Shown: in pieces, positions 34,070 to 43,134 of the stretch
Layout of the letters: every line of letters begins with the position of its first letter
How positions within the stretch are numbered: the stretch's first letter is position 1
Source of the DNA: Amphibacillus jilinensis Y1
GTDB lineage: Bacteria > Bacillota > Bacilli > Bacillales > Amphibacillaceae
Direction: 5' to 3'
Assembly (NCBI RefSeq): GCF_000306965.1
Contig: NZ_JH976434.1
Coordinates: 332,489-386,336, forward strand
DNA length: 53,848 bases
Made by a program: the position numbers and the translations under genes
Notes under the pieces: generated by a model
The model's database searches: none
What the model was told of the DNA's origin: nothing
Seen by the model: the letters and a program-made list of their open reading frames with translations, nothing else

Positions 34070-35416
34070 CTAAAAACCCGCTTTTTTGTTCATGCGCTCA
34101 ATCGCTTTTACAGCGTGAGCAATCGCTTTGGTTTTTCCATTACAAATAAAAATGACATCTCCATTGGGATCATTCGGGTCTCGCCCTGCTCTCCCGGCAA
34201 TTTGCACGAGTGCTGCTTGATCAAAAACATGGTGATCGGCCTGAAGTACAACCACATCGACAGCTGGAAAAGTAACACCACGTTCTAGTATTGTCGTTGT
34301 TATTAAAATGTCCAGCTGTTTATCCCGGAATTGACGCACTTTATCTATCCGTTCGGTATCATTAGCGTGGACAGCCATGACTTTCTGAGTAGGGTGTTGC
34401 CGTTTTATAACAGGGAACAATAGGTTGGCTCGTTTAATTGTAGCAGTAAAAATAAGTAATTGTCGACTTGGATCAGTACGTCCTTTATGCCACTTCCAAA
34501 GGGAGGTTAAACCGTGGGATTGATCAAATAGCGGAACGATTTTCAATTGGGGGACAGGCAACGGATAGCCGTGATAGCGAACAGGGACAAAAATTGTAGG
34601 TAGACGTTTAAGTCGTTTCTCTCTAGGTGTTGCTGTTAAGTATATCGTTGTTGCATGATGTTTTTGTGCACGCTTTGTTGCATAAGGAAGACTTGCATCA
34701 GCATGAAATGGAAAAGCATCGACTTCATCAATAATCATGACATCAAAGGCTTGCTGATAGCGTAACAGTTGATGCGTCGTTGCAATGGTCAGTTGACCTG
34801 TCTGTTGATGTCCACCACTTCCACCATATAATCCAACAATCTTAACGCCAGAAAAGGCTTGTTCAAAACGTGGGAGGAGTTCTCTAACAACATCGGCTCT
34901 TGGCGTTGCTAGGCAAATCCGTTTTTGAGATTTTAAAGCAAGTGCTATACCTTCAAACAACATTTCCGTCTTACCCGCGCCACAGACAGCATGGATGAGT
35001 AAGCGGGTTTGACCTGTTTCTATGGCATGATAAATCCAGTTAGATGCTTTCTGTTGATCTCGTGTAAGGTGACCCGACCAGACCATTGGTTGAGGTACTT
35101 GGGGCCAAACCGGCGTTGGACCTGTCCACAAATAAAGCGTTGTACATGCCATCACGCGTCCCATACTAATACATTTCCGACAATAAGCGTGTGTCTTGTT
35201 ACATGTTGAACAGGGAATTTTACCAAATAGGTGTCGTCGTTTATTGCCACAACGCCGACATTGAAGAGATAGGAAGTTTTTTAAAAAAGGCGAACAAGCA
35301 GTGAGTTTATTTGTTGCAAGATAATGGGCCACCTCAGCCTCTGAAAGTTGAAGCTCTTCTCTGAGAAGTAAACGTCCAGCCAATCTTTGCGCTTGATCAT
35401 TCACATCATTACACAT
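34070..35416 (-). CDS. comFA: Competence helicase ComFA
   Basis: A 448-residue superfamily 2 DNA-dependent ATPase needed for uptake of transforming DNA. An N-terminal zinc cluster is formed by C53, C56, C69, C72, C79 and C82. Walker A is HAVCGAGKTE near residue 143, Walker B is IIDEVDAFPF, motif III is YLTATPREK, and motif VI is QIAGRAGRDP. Its stop lies 18 bases before comFC. No comFB lies between, unlike B. subtilis. The IS1182 remnant lies upstream, between it and degV. Confidence 0.92.
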   Translation of the reverse strand: MCNDVNDQAQRLAGRLLLREELQLSEAEVAHYLATNKLTACSPFLKNFLSLQCRRCGNKRRHLFGKIPCSTCNKTHAYCRKCISMGRVMACTTLYLWTGPTPVWPQVPQPMVWSGHLTRDQQKASNWIYHAIETGQTRLLIHAVCGAGKTEMLFEGIALALKSQKRICLATPRADVVRELLPRFEQAFSGVKIVGLYGGSGGHQQTGQLTIATTHQLLRYQQAFDVMIIDEVDAFPFHADASLPYATKRAQKHHATTIYLTATPREKRLKRLPTIFVPVRYHGYPLPVPQLKIVPLFDQSHGLTSLWKWHKGRTDPSRQLLIFTATIKRANLLFPVIKRQHPTQKVMAVHANDTERIDKVRQFRDKQLDILITTTILERGVTFPAVDVVVLQADHHVFDQAALVQIAGRAGRDPNDPNGDVIFICNGKTKAIAHAVKAIERMNKKAGF

Positions 35417-35522
35417 CCTTTCAATATTAATATCTATATTTTACCATGGATTCTATTTTAGACAATACCCTAATCTCACAAAACGTCAGGAGGTTTTCTT
35501 GATAATTAGAAACCCACACGCT

Positions 35523-35614
35523 TTTATCACAGATAACCGTTCATAACACCCAGCCCAAAATAAGAACAGGGACATCTATTTAGCTGGAACTAACGGACCG
35601 CTCATATCCTGGTT
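35523..35614 (-). repeat. Truncated family 1 repeat upstream of comFA
   Basis: TTTATCACAGATAACCGTTC, TAGCTGGAACTAACGGACCG and CTCATATCCTGGTTGA match the 3' two thirds of the family 1 element on the minus strand. The hairpin end is missing and the palindrome at 35649 follows. Confidence 0.6.
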
Positions 35615-35648
35615 GAAGATTTATTTTACAATTAAAGTATTTTGTATT

Positions 35649-35780
35649 CCACTTCAGTTACAGACGATCGCTTTCCGCGGGCACGGCCTCAGCTAACTTC
35701 TCCTAGCCAAAAACGCTAGGAGAAGTGGATCTTCGGACGCGTGCTGTTCCCGCAGGAGTCGTCGTCTTTCACTTCCGTTC
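35649..35780. repeat. GC-rich palindromic intergenic repeat, copy A
   Basis: Outer arms TTCCGCGGGCACGGC and GCGTGCTGTTCCCGCAGGAG; inner perfect 12-bp stem ACTTCTCCTAGC (35696-35707) with GCTAGGAGAAGT (35715-35726) around a seven-base loop. The flanks GTTACAGACGATCG and GTCGTCGTCTTTCACTTCCG are identical in copy B at 53720. From memory, similar palindromes are common between genes in Bacillaceae. Confidence 0.75.
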
Positions 35781-35885
35781 TATTGGTATTTTAATCTTAT
35801 TAAACAGATTGAAATAATCAGTTTTAATCACTTTTTTTGGTATAATAGAAAGATAAAGTAATAAGAAAAGAGCGGTGAAAATATT

Positions 35886-36559
35886 ATGTTAAAACAACAA
35901 ACATCTCTTTCATTAAGTCCTTATATGCAACTCTATGATGCGCTTATTCCAAAAGACAACTTTCTTCGTCAAATGCACGATCTTGTTGATTTTACCTTTG
36001 TAAGCCTTGTCCCCAATAACCGTATCAAAATCCATCCCAATTTCTTTACTCTTCTTTCAGGAAAACGAAATTTGATATTCTCAAAAGAAAATAATCTACG
36101 TTTAGTTGCGCAACTGCATCCAGTGATATCAAGCGAAACACGAAAAGAAGAAACAACATTTCAGTTTAATAAAGATGTAGGGATGTATGTATGCAGCTGG
36201 GCATCTAGCAACCAGAAAGGGCATAAAACATCAGAATTCAACCACTCAAAACCCACAACTAAAATATTTTTTCGATGTGAAGAAATGTAAAGTTTGTCCG
36301 TTGCGTGAAGGTTGTTATCGAGAAGGGGCCAAAACAAAATCCTATTCGATAACAATAAAATCAACAGAACATGTGGAACAAGAAGTATTCCAGGAGACAA
36401 AGGAATTCAAACAGTTAGCCGCATCAAGGTATAAAATAGAAGCAAAAAATGCAGAGCTGAAAAATAGACACGGGTATGAAAAAGCAAGGAGCTGCCACCA
36501 TTTTCGTCGTTAATATGAAACGAATGATCAAGTTAATAAATGAAAAAGAGGTGAAATAG
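35886..36559 (+). pseudogene. IS1182-family transposase remnant
   Basis: The N-terminus LSLSPYMQLYDALIPKDNFL is that of IS1182 transposases, but most of the central region is deleted. The frame continues with DDE-region sequence (NNLRLVAQLHPVISSETRKE) to about 36195, then shifts to another frame (AAGHLATRKG, CKVCPLREGCYREGAKTKSY, RYKIEAKNAELKNRHGYEKA). It shifts again near 36493 into VVNMKRMIKLINEKEVK and a TAG at 36557. With two frameshifts and an internal deletion it cannot be active. A good ribosome site (AAGAGCGG) still precedes the ATG. Confidence 0.85.
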
Positions 36560-36881
36560 AGTCTGTATACTCAGAAAAACAAGCATAATTTCTCACTTTT
36601 ATGACGAGAATTACGCTCGTTTTTTTTATTTTATTATTACGGGAGAAAAATACTACTTTTTCAGCAGTCTCGAATAGCACGGTCCCAAGAAAGCGAGTCT
36701 ATTTCACATTGCAATGACTTTTTGATAGAACCGTTCGTGTTTTAGACAATCATTTTTGTTTCGTCCCGACCTCGAGCATATGATAATTTAGTTGACTACT
36801 AGGACTTACCAACATCATTTGACGTCGAACCTATTAATAAAGACTGTTGGGATTTGTCATCTCAACAGCCTCTATGTATTT
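36560..36881. other. Gene-free stretch with element end and degV terminator
   Basis: It holds the end of the IS1182 remnant: a hairpin near 36596-36625 (GACGAGAATTACGCTCGTTTTTTT) and the tract TTTTTCAGCAGTCTCGAATA, which shares TTTTTCAGCAGT with the plus-strand reverse complement at 53640-53672. At 36841-36870 GGCTGTTG pairs with CAACAGTC on the minus strand, followed by TTTATTAA, a probable weak degV terminator. No gene is seen. Confidence 0.5.
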
Positions 36882-37724
36882 CTATTTTAAGTACCAGCCT
36901 AAGCCAAGCGATCCTTCTCCTAAGTGCGTGGCAATTACCGCACCAAAGTAACTTATTGATAACTCTACATTGGGATACCGTTTTTGTAAATCTTCAGCAA
37001 TCTCCTTTGCCAATGAGGGGCAATTCGCATGAATGACGGTTGCACGTATTGGCACACCAGTTTTAGCATCTTGATCAAATAAGTCCATTAACCGTTTAAG
37101 TGCTTTCTTTTGTGTGCGAATTTTTTCAAATGGAACAATTTTAGTATCGACAAAATGAAGAATAGGCTTCACCTGCAACATGCTACCTACTAAAGCTTGT
37201 GCACCATTTAGCCTACCACCACGATGGAGGTGTGTTAAATCGTCTACTAAAAAATAGGCACGCATTGATTGTTTCATTTCATTTAATTTTGCTAGAATCG
37301 TTTCTGGTGCCTCTCCCTCTTGAGCCATTTTAGCGGCTTCTAAAGCATAAAATCCCTGTGGCATACAGCTAATTTCCGAATCAAAGACATAGACATCAAT
37401 ATTGTCTACCATATCACCTGCCGTTTGCATCGATTGGTAAGTCCCACTAATACCACTCGATAAATGAATAGCTACTACTGCATCATAATGTTTAGCAAGC
37501 TGATTTAACCTTTCTGTCATATAACCTATCGAAGGTTGGGAGGTCTTCGGGAATACTTTTGAATCATTAACTAATGGATAAAATGCCTCTGCTTTTAATT
37601 CAACTTCTTCTTTGTAGGACACATCTCCAAACGTCACACTTAAAGGAACCATCTCAATCTGAAATGTCCGCCTAAGATCTTCGGGTAGATATGCTGTACT
37701 ATCTGTTAGAACCGCAACTTTCAT
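36882..37724 (-). CDS. degV: DegV-family fatty-acid-binding protein
   Basis: A 280-residue DegV protein. The lipid-pocket signatures are TDSTAYLPEDL, FPKTSQPSIGYM, IHLSSGISGTYQSM and DLTHLHRGGRLNGAQA. Family members bind a fatty acid and some act as FakB subunits that present it to the kinase FakA; for this copy that is inference. It lies between degU and comFA as B. subtilis degV (yviA), though now cut off from comFA by the transposase remnant and from degU by a repeat. Confidence 0.9.
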   Translation of the reverse strand: MKVAVLTDSTAYLPEDLRRTFQIEMVPLSVTFGDVSYKEEVELKAEAFYPLVNDSKVFPKTSQPSIGYMTERLNQLAKHYDAVVAIHLSSGISGTYQSMQTAGDMVDNIDVYVFDSEISCMPQGFYALEAAKMAQEGEAPETILAKLNEMKQSMRAYFLVDDLTHLHRGGRLNGAQALVGSMLQVKPILHFVDTKIVPFEKIRTQKKALKRLMDLFDQDAKTGVPIRATVIHANCPSLAKEIAEDLQKRYPNVELSISYFGAVIATHLGEGSLGLGWYLK

Positions 37725-37766
37725 TTTTATTACCGAACCTTTCTCTCACGACTATATTTGATTATG

Positions 37767-37924
37767 ATAAAACGAACTTTCAATCCGTGGGGGATGTGTG
37801 CCTCTCCCTCTAATTGTTAGTTGAATGAATCAGCACATTGGCGCCCGTTAGCTCCCGCCTCTATAGGTGAGCTCTATTCTCTTTCTTGTGCGGGCGATTT
37901 ATGGACGGTTATCTGAGATAAAAT
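37767..37924 (+). repeat. Dispersed intergenic repeat, family 1, between degV and degU
   Basis: ATAAAACGAACTTTCAATCC, GTGGGGG, CTAATTGTTAGTTGAATGAA, CAGCACATTGGCGCCCGTTA, GCTCCCGCC, then TTTATGGACGGTTATCTGAG and ATAAAA: the full family order in a 158-base copy. Confidence 0.75.
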
Positions 37925-38044
37925 ATTATTGCAATACCTTTATTTTAACGAATTCGTTGTTAAAATCATAGTAGTAACTTCAACATTTTTTGTGGAGTTG
38001 TGTGCGATGCAAAATTTGAATGGATTAACTCGACTTAATTAAAT

Positions 38045-38084
38045 AAAAAACAATCTAGCAGTACATTACACTAGATTGCTTTCT
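38045..38084 (-). terminator. Terminator of degU
   Basis: GCAATCTAG pairs with CTAGATTGT around a 12-base loop and is followed by TTTTTTATTT on the minus strand, just past the degU stop. Confidence 0.8.
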
Positions 38085-38090
38085 AAGTGA

Positions 38091-38765
38091 TTATATAACC
38101 TCTACCCAACCATTACGGATCGCTAAAACGACCGCTTGTGTTCGATCGTTAACACTCATTTTTTGTAAGATGTTGCTAACGTGATTTTTAACTGTCTTCT
38201 CACTAATATATAATGTTTCTGAAATCCCGCGATTACTTTTTCCATCCGCTAACAATTGTAATACTTCACACTCTCGACGTGTCAATAAATGGAGCGGCTT
38301 ACGATATTCGATGTCTTCCAATCCACCATTTTCAACCTTGGTTAACCTTTGAAATTCTTTTACTAAATTATGTGTGACCTTTGGGTGCAAATAAGCACCG
38401 CCATCACTAACTATTTTTATTGCATCAATTAAAGCTTCTGAATCCATTTCTTTTAATAGGTAGCCTTGTGCTCCTGATTTAAGTGCATGCGTCACATAGT
38501 TCTCATCGTCATGAATCGATAGAATAATAATTTTCACAGACGGATGCTTAGCAAATAAGCGTTTCGTAGCTTGTACACCATTAATGTGTGGCATATTAAT
38601 ATCCATTAACACAACATCTGGCTTATGCTCTTCAACGATAGCAAGCGCTTCGTCACCATCGTCTCCTTCTGCAACCACTTCAAAGGTTTCTTCGAAGTCC
38701 AAAATCCGTTTAACACCTTCCCTAAATAATACATGATCATCAATTAAGGCTATTTTCTTTGTCAT
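38091..38765 (-). CDS. degU: Response regulator DegU
   Basis: A 224-residue NarL/FixJ-type regulator. The receiver domain has acidic pocket IALIDDH and phospho-acceptor D55 in [14 protein letters not shown]. The C-terminal LuxR-type helix-turn-helix shows [20 protein letters not shown] and [18 protein letters not shown]. DegU controls exoenzymes, competence and motility. It lies downstream of degS but is separated from it by 480 bases, so it probably has its own promoter. Confidence 0.95.
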   Translation of the reverse strand: MTKKIALIDDHVLFREGVKRILDFEETFEVVAEGDDGDEALAIVEEHKPDVVLMDINMPHINGVQATKRLFAKHPSVKIIILSIHDDENYVTHALKSGAQGYLLKEMDSEALIDAIKIVSDGGAYLHPKVTHNLVKEFQRLTKVENGGLEDIEYRKPLHLLTRRECEVLQLLADGKSNRGISETLYISEKTVKNHVSNILQKMSVNDRTQAVVLAIRNGWVEVI

Positions 38766-39245
38766 TTCTTTCCCTCCAATTCAACTCAACTTCTCATTCC
38801 AATATAGAAACCATTTTTTACATCTATTAGTCTATCTGTATCATCGGCTATTTGTCTATTTTGTGAAGTATTTGACATCAATAAAATAATGTTGAGTTAT
38901 ACCATTTAAAAGACTTAACCTCTGTAGCTTTTCAACAGGTATCACCTTGTCATTTCCACTCATTAATTGATTGAATTTGCCAAACTTCATACTGTACGTA
39001 TGCATTCGAAAAACGCGCCTTCTTCTCTTTCAGCGAATGACTTGATTTTCTTACAGTCAATCCTTTAAAATTTTAAATGGTGTCGTTTCAAGCTTTTTAA
39101 CTGAAATTTACATTTACCTAATGTGTAAAAAATGGCGAACTGTCCCTTCTCATCTGACAATCCGAAATCCTAGCTTCATTATACATAAATATTAGTAAAA
39201 TACATTAAGAATTGGAATTGTTAATGTAAATTTAATCAATTTGTC
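38766..39245. other. 480-base gap between degS and degU with a terminator-like hairpin
   Basis: No open frame with a ribosome site is seen on either strand. Just past degS, TACATTAA pairs with TTAATGTA (39201-39228) and is followed by TTTTAC on the minus strand, a weak terminator. TATAAT on the minus strand at 39178-39183 could start a leader of about 410 bases for degU. AT-rich with no strong repeat match. Confidence 0.4.
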
Positions 39246-40379
39246 CTAATTTTTTAATGGGATCTTAATATAGATCGATGTACCCTTCCCTATTGTTGAA
39301 TTGAGTTCCAAGTCACCATCTAACATTTCAACCCGTTCTCGCATCCCGATTAGTCCAAAAGATTTATCTTTTTTTTGATTGACGTCAAAGCCCACTCCAT
39401 CATCACGGACAGAAACACTTACATCTGTTTTATCAACATAGATATTCACTTGAATAAGTGTAGGGCTCGCATGTTTTACTGCGTTTTGCACAGACTCCTG
39501 AATCATCCGGAATAATGCCACTTCATACTTAGATGCTAAGCCTTCAAACCGGCCTTGTTCTGATAATACAATTGTAATTTGATTGTAATCTTCCATATTA
39601 GCTAAGTACTTTCGAATGGTTGGAATTAAGCCGAGATCATCCAAAGCCATCGGACGAAGGTCATAGATAATACGACGCACTTCATATAACGATGATCGTA
39701 CCATTGTGCGCATACTTTTAATTTCTGTCATCGCCTCTTCACGACTACGTTCTCTAAAAGTACGATCGACCAGATCAGCCCTTAATAAGATGTTAGCTAG
39801 CATTTGAGCAGGGCCATCGTGGATTTCTCTAGAGATACGCCGGCGTTCTTCCTCTTGCGCTTCGATAATCTTCAAACCAAATGATTGCTTTTGATTGGCA
39901 TCTTCAATGAGATCACCAATTTGCTTAAAATCATCTGTTAAGTATGTAGATATAATTGAAACCTTACTAACTAAGCTTGTCCCACGCTCAATCATTTGTT
40001 CCAAAGATTTTAATCGACGTTCAATATAATCACGTCGATGACGTAAGGATAACTCACGCTCGCGTTTCATTTTTAACTCGGTTTGTAAAGCATGCGTCTT
40101 TTCATAAACTTCTCTTATCTCTTCTTCTGAATAAATATTAAAATTCTCACTCACTTGGGCGAGGCGATTACGTGCTAAGCGTTCTTTTTTCTCTAACTGT
40201 TCAGAATCTGTGATCAATTGTTTTACTTTTAAACGGATTTCCTCTAATTGTTCAGAAAGTGTCTTGTACTCTCTACGTGATTCTTCCGTTATCTCATATA
40301 TTTCATCTTTACTGTGCTCAACAACTTCTACCATTTCATCAATCACTTGGTCAAGATTTTTATGGTCACTTGGCTTCAT
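39246..40379 (-). CDS. degS: Sensor histidine kinase DegS
   Basis: About 377 residues, soluble, with no membrane span. The N-terminal 170 residues form a long coiled coil (HALQTELKMKRERELSLRHR). The phospho-acceptor is H187 in RRISREIHDGPAQML (HisKA_3 type), and the ATPase domain has QESVQNAVKHA and VRDDGVGFD then GLIGMRERV. It phosphorylates DegU. The start ATG at 40379 (MKPSDHK) is preferred for AGGGG in front over an upstream ATG at 40466. Confidence 0.93.
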   Translation of the reverse strand: MKPSDHKNLDQVIDEMVEVVEHSKDEIYEITEESRREYKTLSEQLEEIRLKVKQLITDSEQLEKKERLARNRLAQVSENFNIYSEEEIREVYEKTHALQTELKMKRERELSLRHRRDYIERRLKSLEQMIERGTSLVSKVSIISTYLTDDFKQIGDLIEDANQKQSFGLKIIEAQEEERRRISREIHDGPAQMLANILLRADLVDRTFRERSREEAMTEIKSMRTMVRSSLYEVRRIIYDLRPMALDDLGLIPTIRKYLANMEDYNQITIVLSEQGRFEGLASKYEVALFRMIQESVQNAVKHASPTLIQVNIYVDKTDVSVSVRDDGVGFDVNQKKDKSFGLIGMRERVEMLDGDLELNSTIGKGTSIYIKIPLKN

Positions 40380-40497
40380 TTCAATTCCCCTATTTTCCCT
40401 TTTAACTATTCCTATCATATCATAACTGTTAAGTTTTTGTTTACCATTCGTTTTAAAAACAACCAAAAAAAGAAGAAGAACTCCTAACCGTCTTGCC

Positions 40498-40525
40498 TTG
40501 GCGCTCGATATGTAAGCGTTATAAT
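40498..40525 (+). promoter_or_regulatory. Promoter of the DUF624 gene
   Basis: TTGGCG, a 16-base spacer and a perfect TATAAT, followed by a GGAGGG ribosome site before 40560. Confidence 0.5.
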
Positions 40526-40559
40526 GTAAAGAGGAGCTTTTATAAGAGGAGGGTTAGTT

Positions 40560-41180
40560 ATGAGTCGATTATTATTTCAATTAGCAGAATGGATCACTAG
40601 GTTAGCATATCTAAATTTACTTTGGTTAACCTTCACCTTTTTAGGTTTTGTCATATTTGGATTTTTCCCTGCCACTATTTCAACCTTTGCTATTATAAGA
40701 AAGTGGATCAAAGGACAGACCGATTTACCTATTTTCAAGACATTTTGGTCAATATTTCGTCAAGAGTTTATTAAAGCAAACGGATATGGTTTAATCATTT
40801 CGATTGTTGGCGGGCTGAGTTATACCCATTTAGTTTTCTTATCTTTACATCGCGATTCAAATTTATTGTTCGTTCAATTCCCTTTATATTTATTTTTGTT
40901 TTTTGCTTTGTTAACGCTGCTTTACCTGTTTCCCGTTTATGTGCATTATAATCTTGGTTTCTTTACTGTCATTAAACAAGCATTTTTATTAATGTTGATC
41001 CATCCACTTCATAATATAGCAATGCTAATAGGTATTAGCCTAACCATATTCGTATTTAATTATATACCAGGCCTTACTTTTTTCTTTGCTGGCTCGTTTA
41101 TCGCTTTTCTATTAATGGGAACTTGTTATCAAATCTTTCAATCAATTGAAGAAAAACAACAAAACCGAACAGCTTCTTAA
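40560..41180 (+). CDS. YesL-like DUF624 membrane protein
   Basis: A 206-residue membrane protein with about five hydrophobic spans. The N-terminal region LNLLWLTFTFLGFVIFGFFP and the following PATISTFAIIRKWIKGQ are typical of the YesL/DUF624 family. These proteins accompany sugar ABC transporters and YesM/YesN two-component systems and their role is unknown. Here such a transporter and regulator pair lie next to it in the opposite orientation, which fits the family. Confidence 0.78.
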   Translation: MSRLLFQLAEWITRLAYLNLLWLTFTFLGFVIFGFFPATISTFAIIRKWIKGQTDLPIFKTFWSIFRQEFIKANGYGLIISIVGGLSYTHLVFLSLHRDSNLLFVQFPLYLFLFFALLTLLYLFPVYVHYNLGFFTVIKQAFLLMLIHPLHNIAMLIGISLTIFVFNYIPGLTFFFAGSFIAFLLMGTCYQIFQSIEEKQQNRTAS

Positions 41181-41203
41181 AAAATGATGCTGTTCGGGCA
41201 TTT
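41164..41203 (+). terminator. Terminator of the DUF624 gene, overlapping its stop
   Basis: CCGAACAGC pairs with GCTGTTCGG around a 15-base loop that holds the stop codon, followed by GCATTTTATAT. Confidence 0.7.
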
Positions 41204-41253
41204 TATATGTTGGAATGAACGCATAATGATTTGCACTATTAATGATATGATGC

Positions 41254-42114
41254 TTATCCTTTAATTGATCCTGCTGCAATCCCCTCAACAATTCGATTAC
41301 TTAAAAAGAAGAAAGCAACTAGAATAGGAACAATACTAATCATAAGTGTCGCACCTATGGCACCCCAGTCTGTCAAGTATTGACCAACGAAATTTTGAAT
41401 ACCTACGGTTAATGTCTTGTATCGGTCAGAACTAATAAACGTATTAACAAAAACAAATTCATTCCAATTGTAAATCATATTAATAATCATTGTCGTTGAC
41501 AGTACTGGTGTAGTCATTGGTAAGGTAATTTGGAAGAAAATACGATGTACTGAACAACCGTCCATCACTGCTGCTTCTTCAATTTCCCTAGGTAGCGTTC
41601 GATAAAAGCCCATCAAAATCATGATTGTTAACGGCATATTGTATGCCGTATAGGCCAGTACAATAGAGACAGGGTTATCTAATAAATTTAGATTTAAAAA
41701 GAATTGAAATAATGGGACAAGTGTTGAATGAATCGGAATCATGTAACCTACCATAAACAAAAGTAAAACAAATTTGTTTAATTTCCAATTCATACGTGTA
41801 ATTGCAAAAGTAACAAGGCTAGCTAATATCACGGTTAAGATAACGGCTGATACGGTAATGAATACACTATTGAAAAAGTATGTATTCATATTTCCGCTCG
41901 TCCAAACTCTTGCATAGTTTTCCCAAAGCCAGTCTTCAGGCAATGCGAAAGGAGATCGACCAAAAATCTCAGCATTCCCTTTTAACGAAAAGAAGAACAA
42001 CCAAACCAATGGGTAAATTTGAAAAACGGCAATCAACCCTAATACAAAGTACAATATGGCATATCCAATCCGTTTCAAGCTATTTTTTTCTCCAACTGCG
42101 GACAAAACTGTCAT
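41254..42114 (-). CDS. Carbohydrate ABC transporter permease (MalG/YesQ type)
   Basis: A 286-residue membrane protein with six spans and the docking motif EEAAVMDGCSVHRIFFQITLP typical of CUT1 sugar importers. It ends WNEFVFVNTFISS and the C-terminal GSIKG. It pairs with the MalF-type permease 15 bases upstream. No ATPase gene is nearby, so the shared MsmX-type ATPase encoded elsewhere is probably used. The substrate is unknown. Confidence 0.9.
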   Translation of the reverse strand: MTVLSAVGEKNSLKRIGYAILYFVLGLIAVFQIYPLVWLFFFSLKGNAEIFGRSPFALPEDWLWENYARVWTSGNMNTYFFNSVFITVSAVILTVILASLVTFAITRMNWKLNKFVLLLFMVGYMIPIHSTLVPLFQFFLNLNLLDNPVSIVLAYTAYNMPLTIMILMGFYRTLPREIEEAAVMDGCSVHRIFFQITLPMTTPVLSTTMIINMIYNWNEFVFVNTFISSDRYKTLTVGIQNFVGQYLTDWGAIGATLMISIVPILVAFFFLSNRIVEGIAAGSIKG

Positions 42115-42129
42115 GATAGATCTCCCCCC

Positions 42130-43008
42130 TTAATATTGAATGTCATCTTTAGTTGCCATGACTTTTTGAATGACCCACGTCGTTAACAAAGCAAGAATAA
42201 GTAACGCGAAACCAAGCGCACTACCATAACCGAAATTGTACCGTCCAAATGCTTCTTTATACATATAAGAGGCAATGACTTCACTTGCTCCATTTGGACC
42301 ACCACCTGTCATCACAAAGATAAGATCAAAATACTTTAAAGAACCAACAATCGCTAATATAACCGTTGTCTTAATCACGCCAGAGATAAGAGGCACCTTG
42401 ATTTTCCATGCAATTTGCAAAGGCGTTGCCCCATCTATTTCAGCCGCCTCTATAAGTGATGCAGGAATACCTTTTAAAGCAGCACTGTAAATAATGATAT
42501 AAAAACCAGCATATTGCCAAATAATCGCTATAAAAATCGCTATTAAGACAGTGCTTCGATCAGATAACCAAGCAGGGGGATTTTCTACGCCGATTGTTCT
42601 TAATAAACTATTCAACATGCCATTATTCGGATCGTAGATTTTAATCCATAACTGGGCAATCGCTACTGATGAAAGTAACATCGGAATAAGATAAATTTTT
42701 CTTAATAAATCAGATCCTTTTATTTTCCCTGATAAAACTAAGGATACAACTAAATACATGATTAAACTTAATGTTGAGAATAGAGCAAGCAAGAAAGAAT
42801 TGCGCGCACTAAACCAAAATGTCGAATCTTGTAATAAATGCACATAATTATCTAAGCCGATAAAATTCATTTCACCAATACCATCCCACTGCATCATTCC
42901 GTAATAACCGGTCATAACGATAGGAATATAGACAAGGGCTCCTAATAGGATAAGGGAAGGTAAAACATATAATGCAATGATCCATTTATTTGACATCACT
43001 TTATTCAT
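42130..43008 (-). CDS. Carbohydrate ABC transporter permease (MalF/YesP type)
   Basis: About 292 residues with six spans and the docking loop EAAEIDGATPLQIAWKIKVP. It has the CUT1 family phrase FVMTGGGPNGASEVIASYMY. ATG at 43008 is chosen because AAGGGAG precedes it. It lies between the binding-protein gene and the second permease and is preceded by a stem-loop that may lower its expression relative to the binding protein. Confidence 0.9.
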   Translation of the reverse strand: MNKVMSNKWIIALYVLPSLILLGALVYIPIVMTGYYGMMQWDGIGEMNFIGLDNYVHLLQDSTFWFSARNSFLLALFSTLSLIMYLVVSLVLSGKIKGSDLLRKIYLIPMLLSSVAIAQLWIKIYDPNNGMLNSLLRTIGVENPPAWLSDRSTVLIAIFIAIIWQYAGFYIIIYSAALKGIPASLIEAAEIDGATPLQIAWKIKVPLISGVIKTTVILAIVGSLKYFDLIFVMTGGGPNGASEVIASYMYKEAFGRYNFGYGSALGFALLILALLTTWVIQKVMATKDDIQY

Positions 43009-43089
43009 GATGATCGCTCCCTTCATAAATCATTTTTTCTCTTGTTTGCAAACATAGCATGCTTTATCTCAATTGATTAACGGGTAAAA

Positions 43090-43121
43090 CAATGGGCATA
43101 TTTCTGAAAATATGCCCGTTG
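43090..43121 (-). promoter_or_regulatory. Stem-loop between binding-protein and permease genes
   Basis: CAACGGGCATATTT pairs with AAATATGCCCATTG over 14 bp with a four-base loop, followed by TTTTACCC. It stands 14 bases past the binding-protein stop. Such hairpins stabilise the upstream mRNA or stop part of the transcripts so that binding protein exceeds permease. Confidence 0.65.
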
Positions 43122-43134
43122 TTGACTCGCTTCA

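Noticed and set aside
35886-36559. Active IS1182 element
   Set aside because: The transposase has a large internal deletion and two frameshifts.
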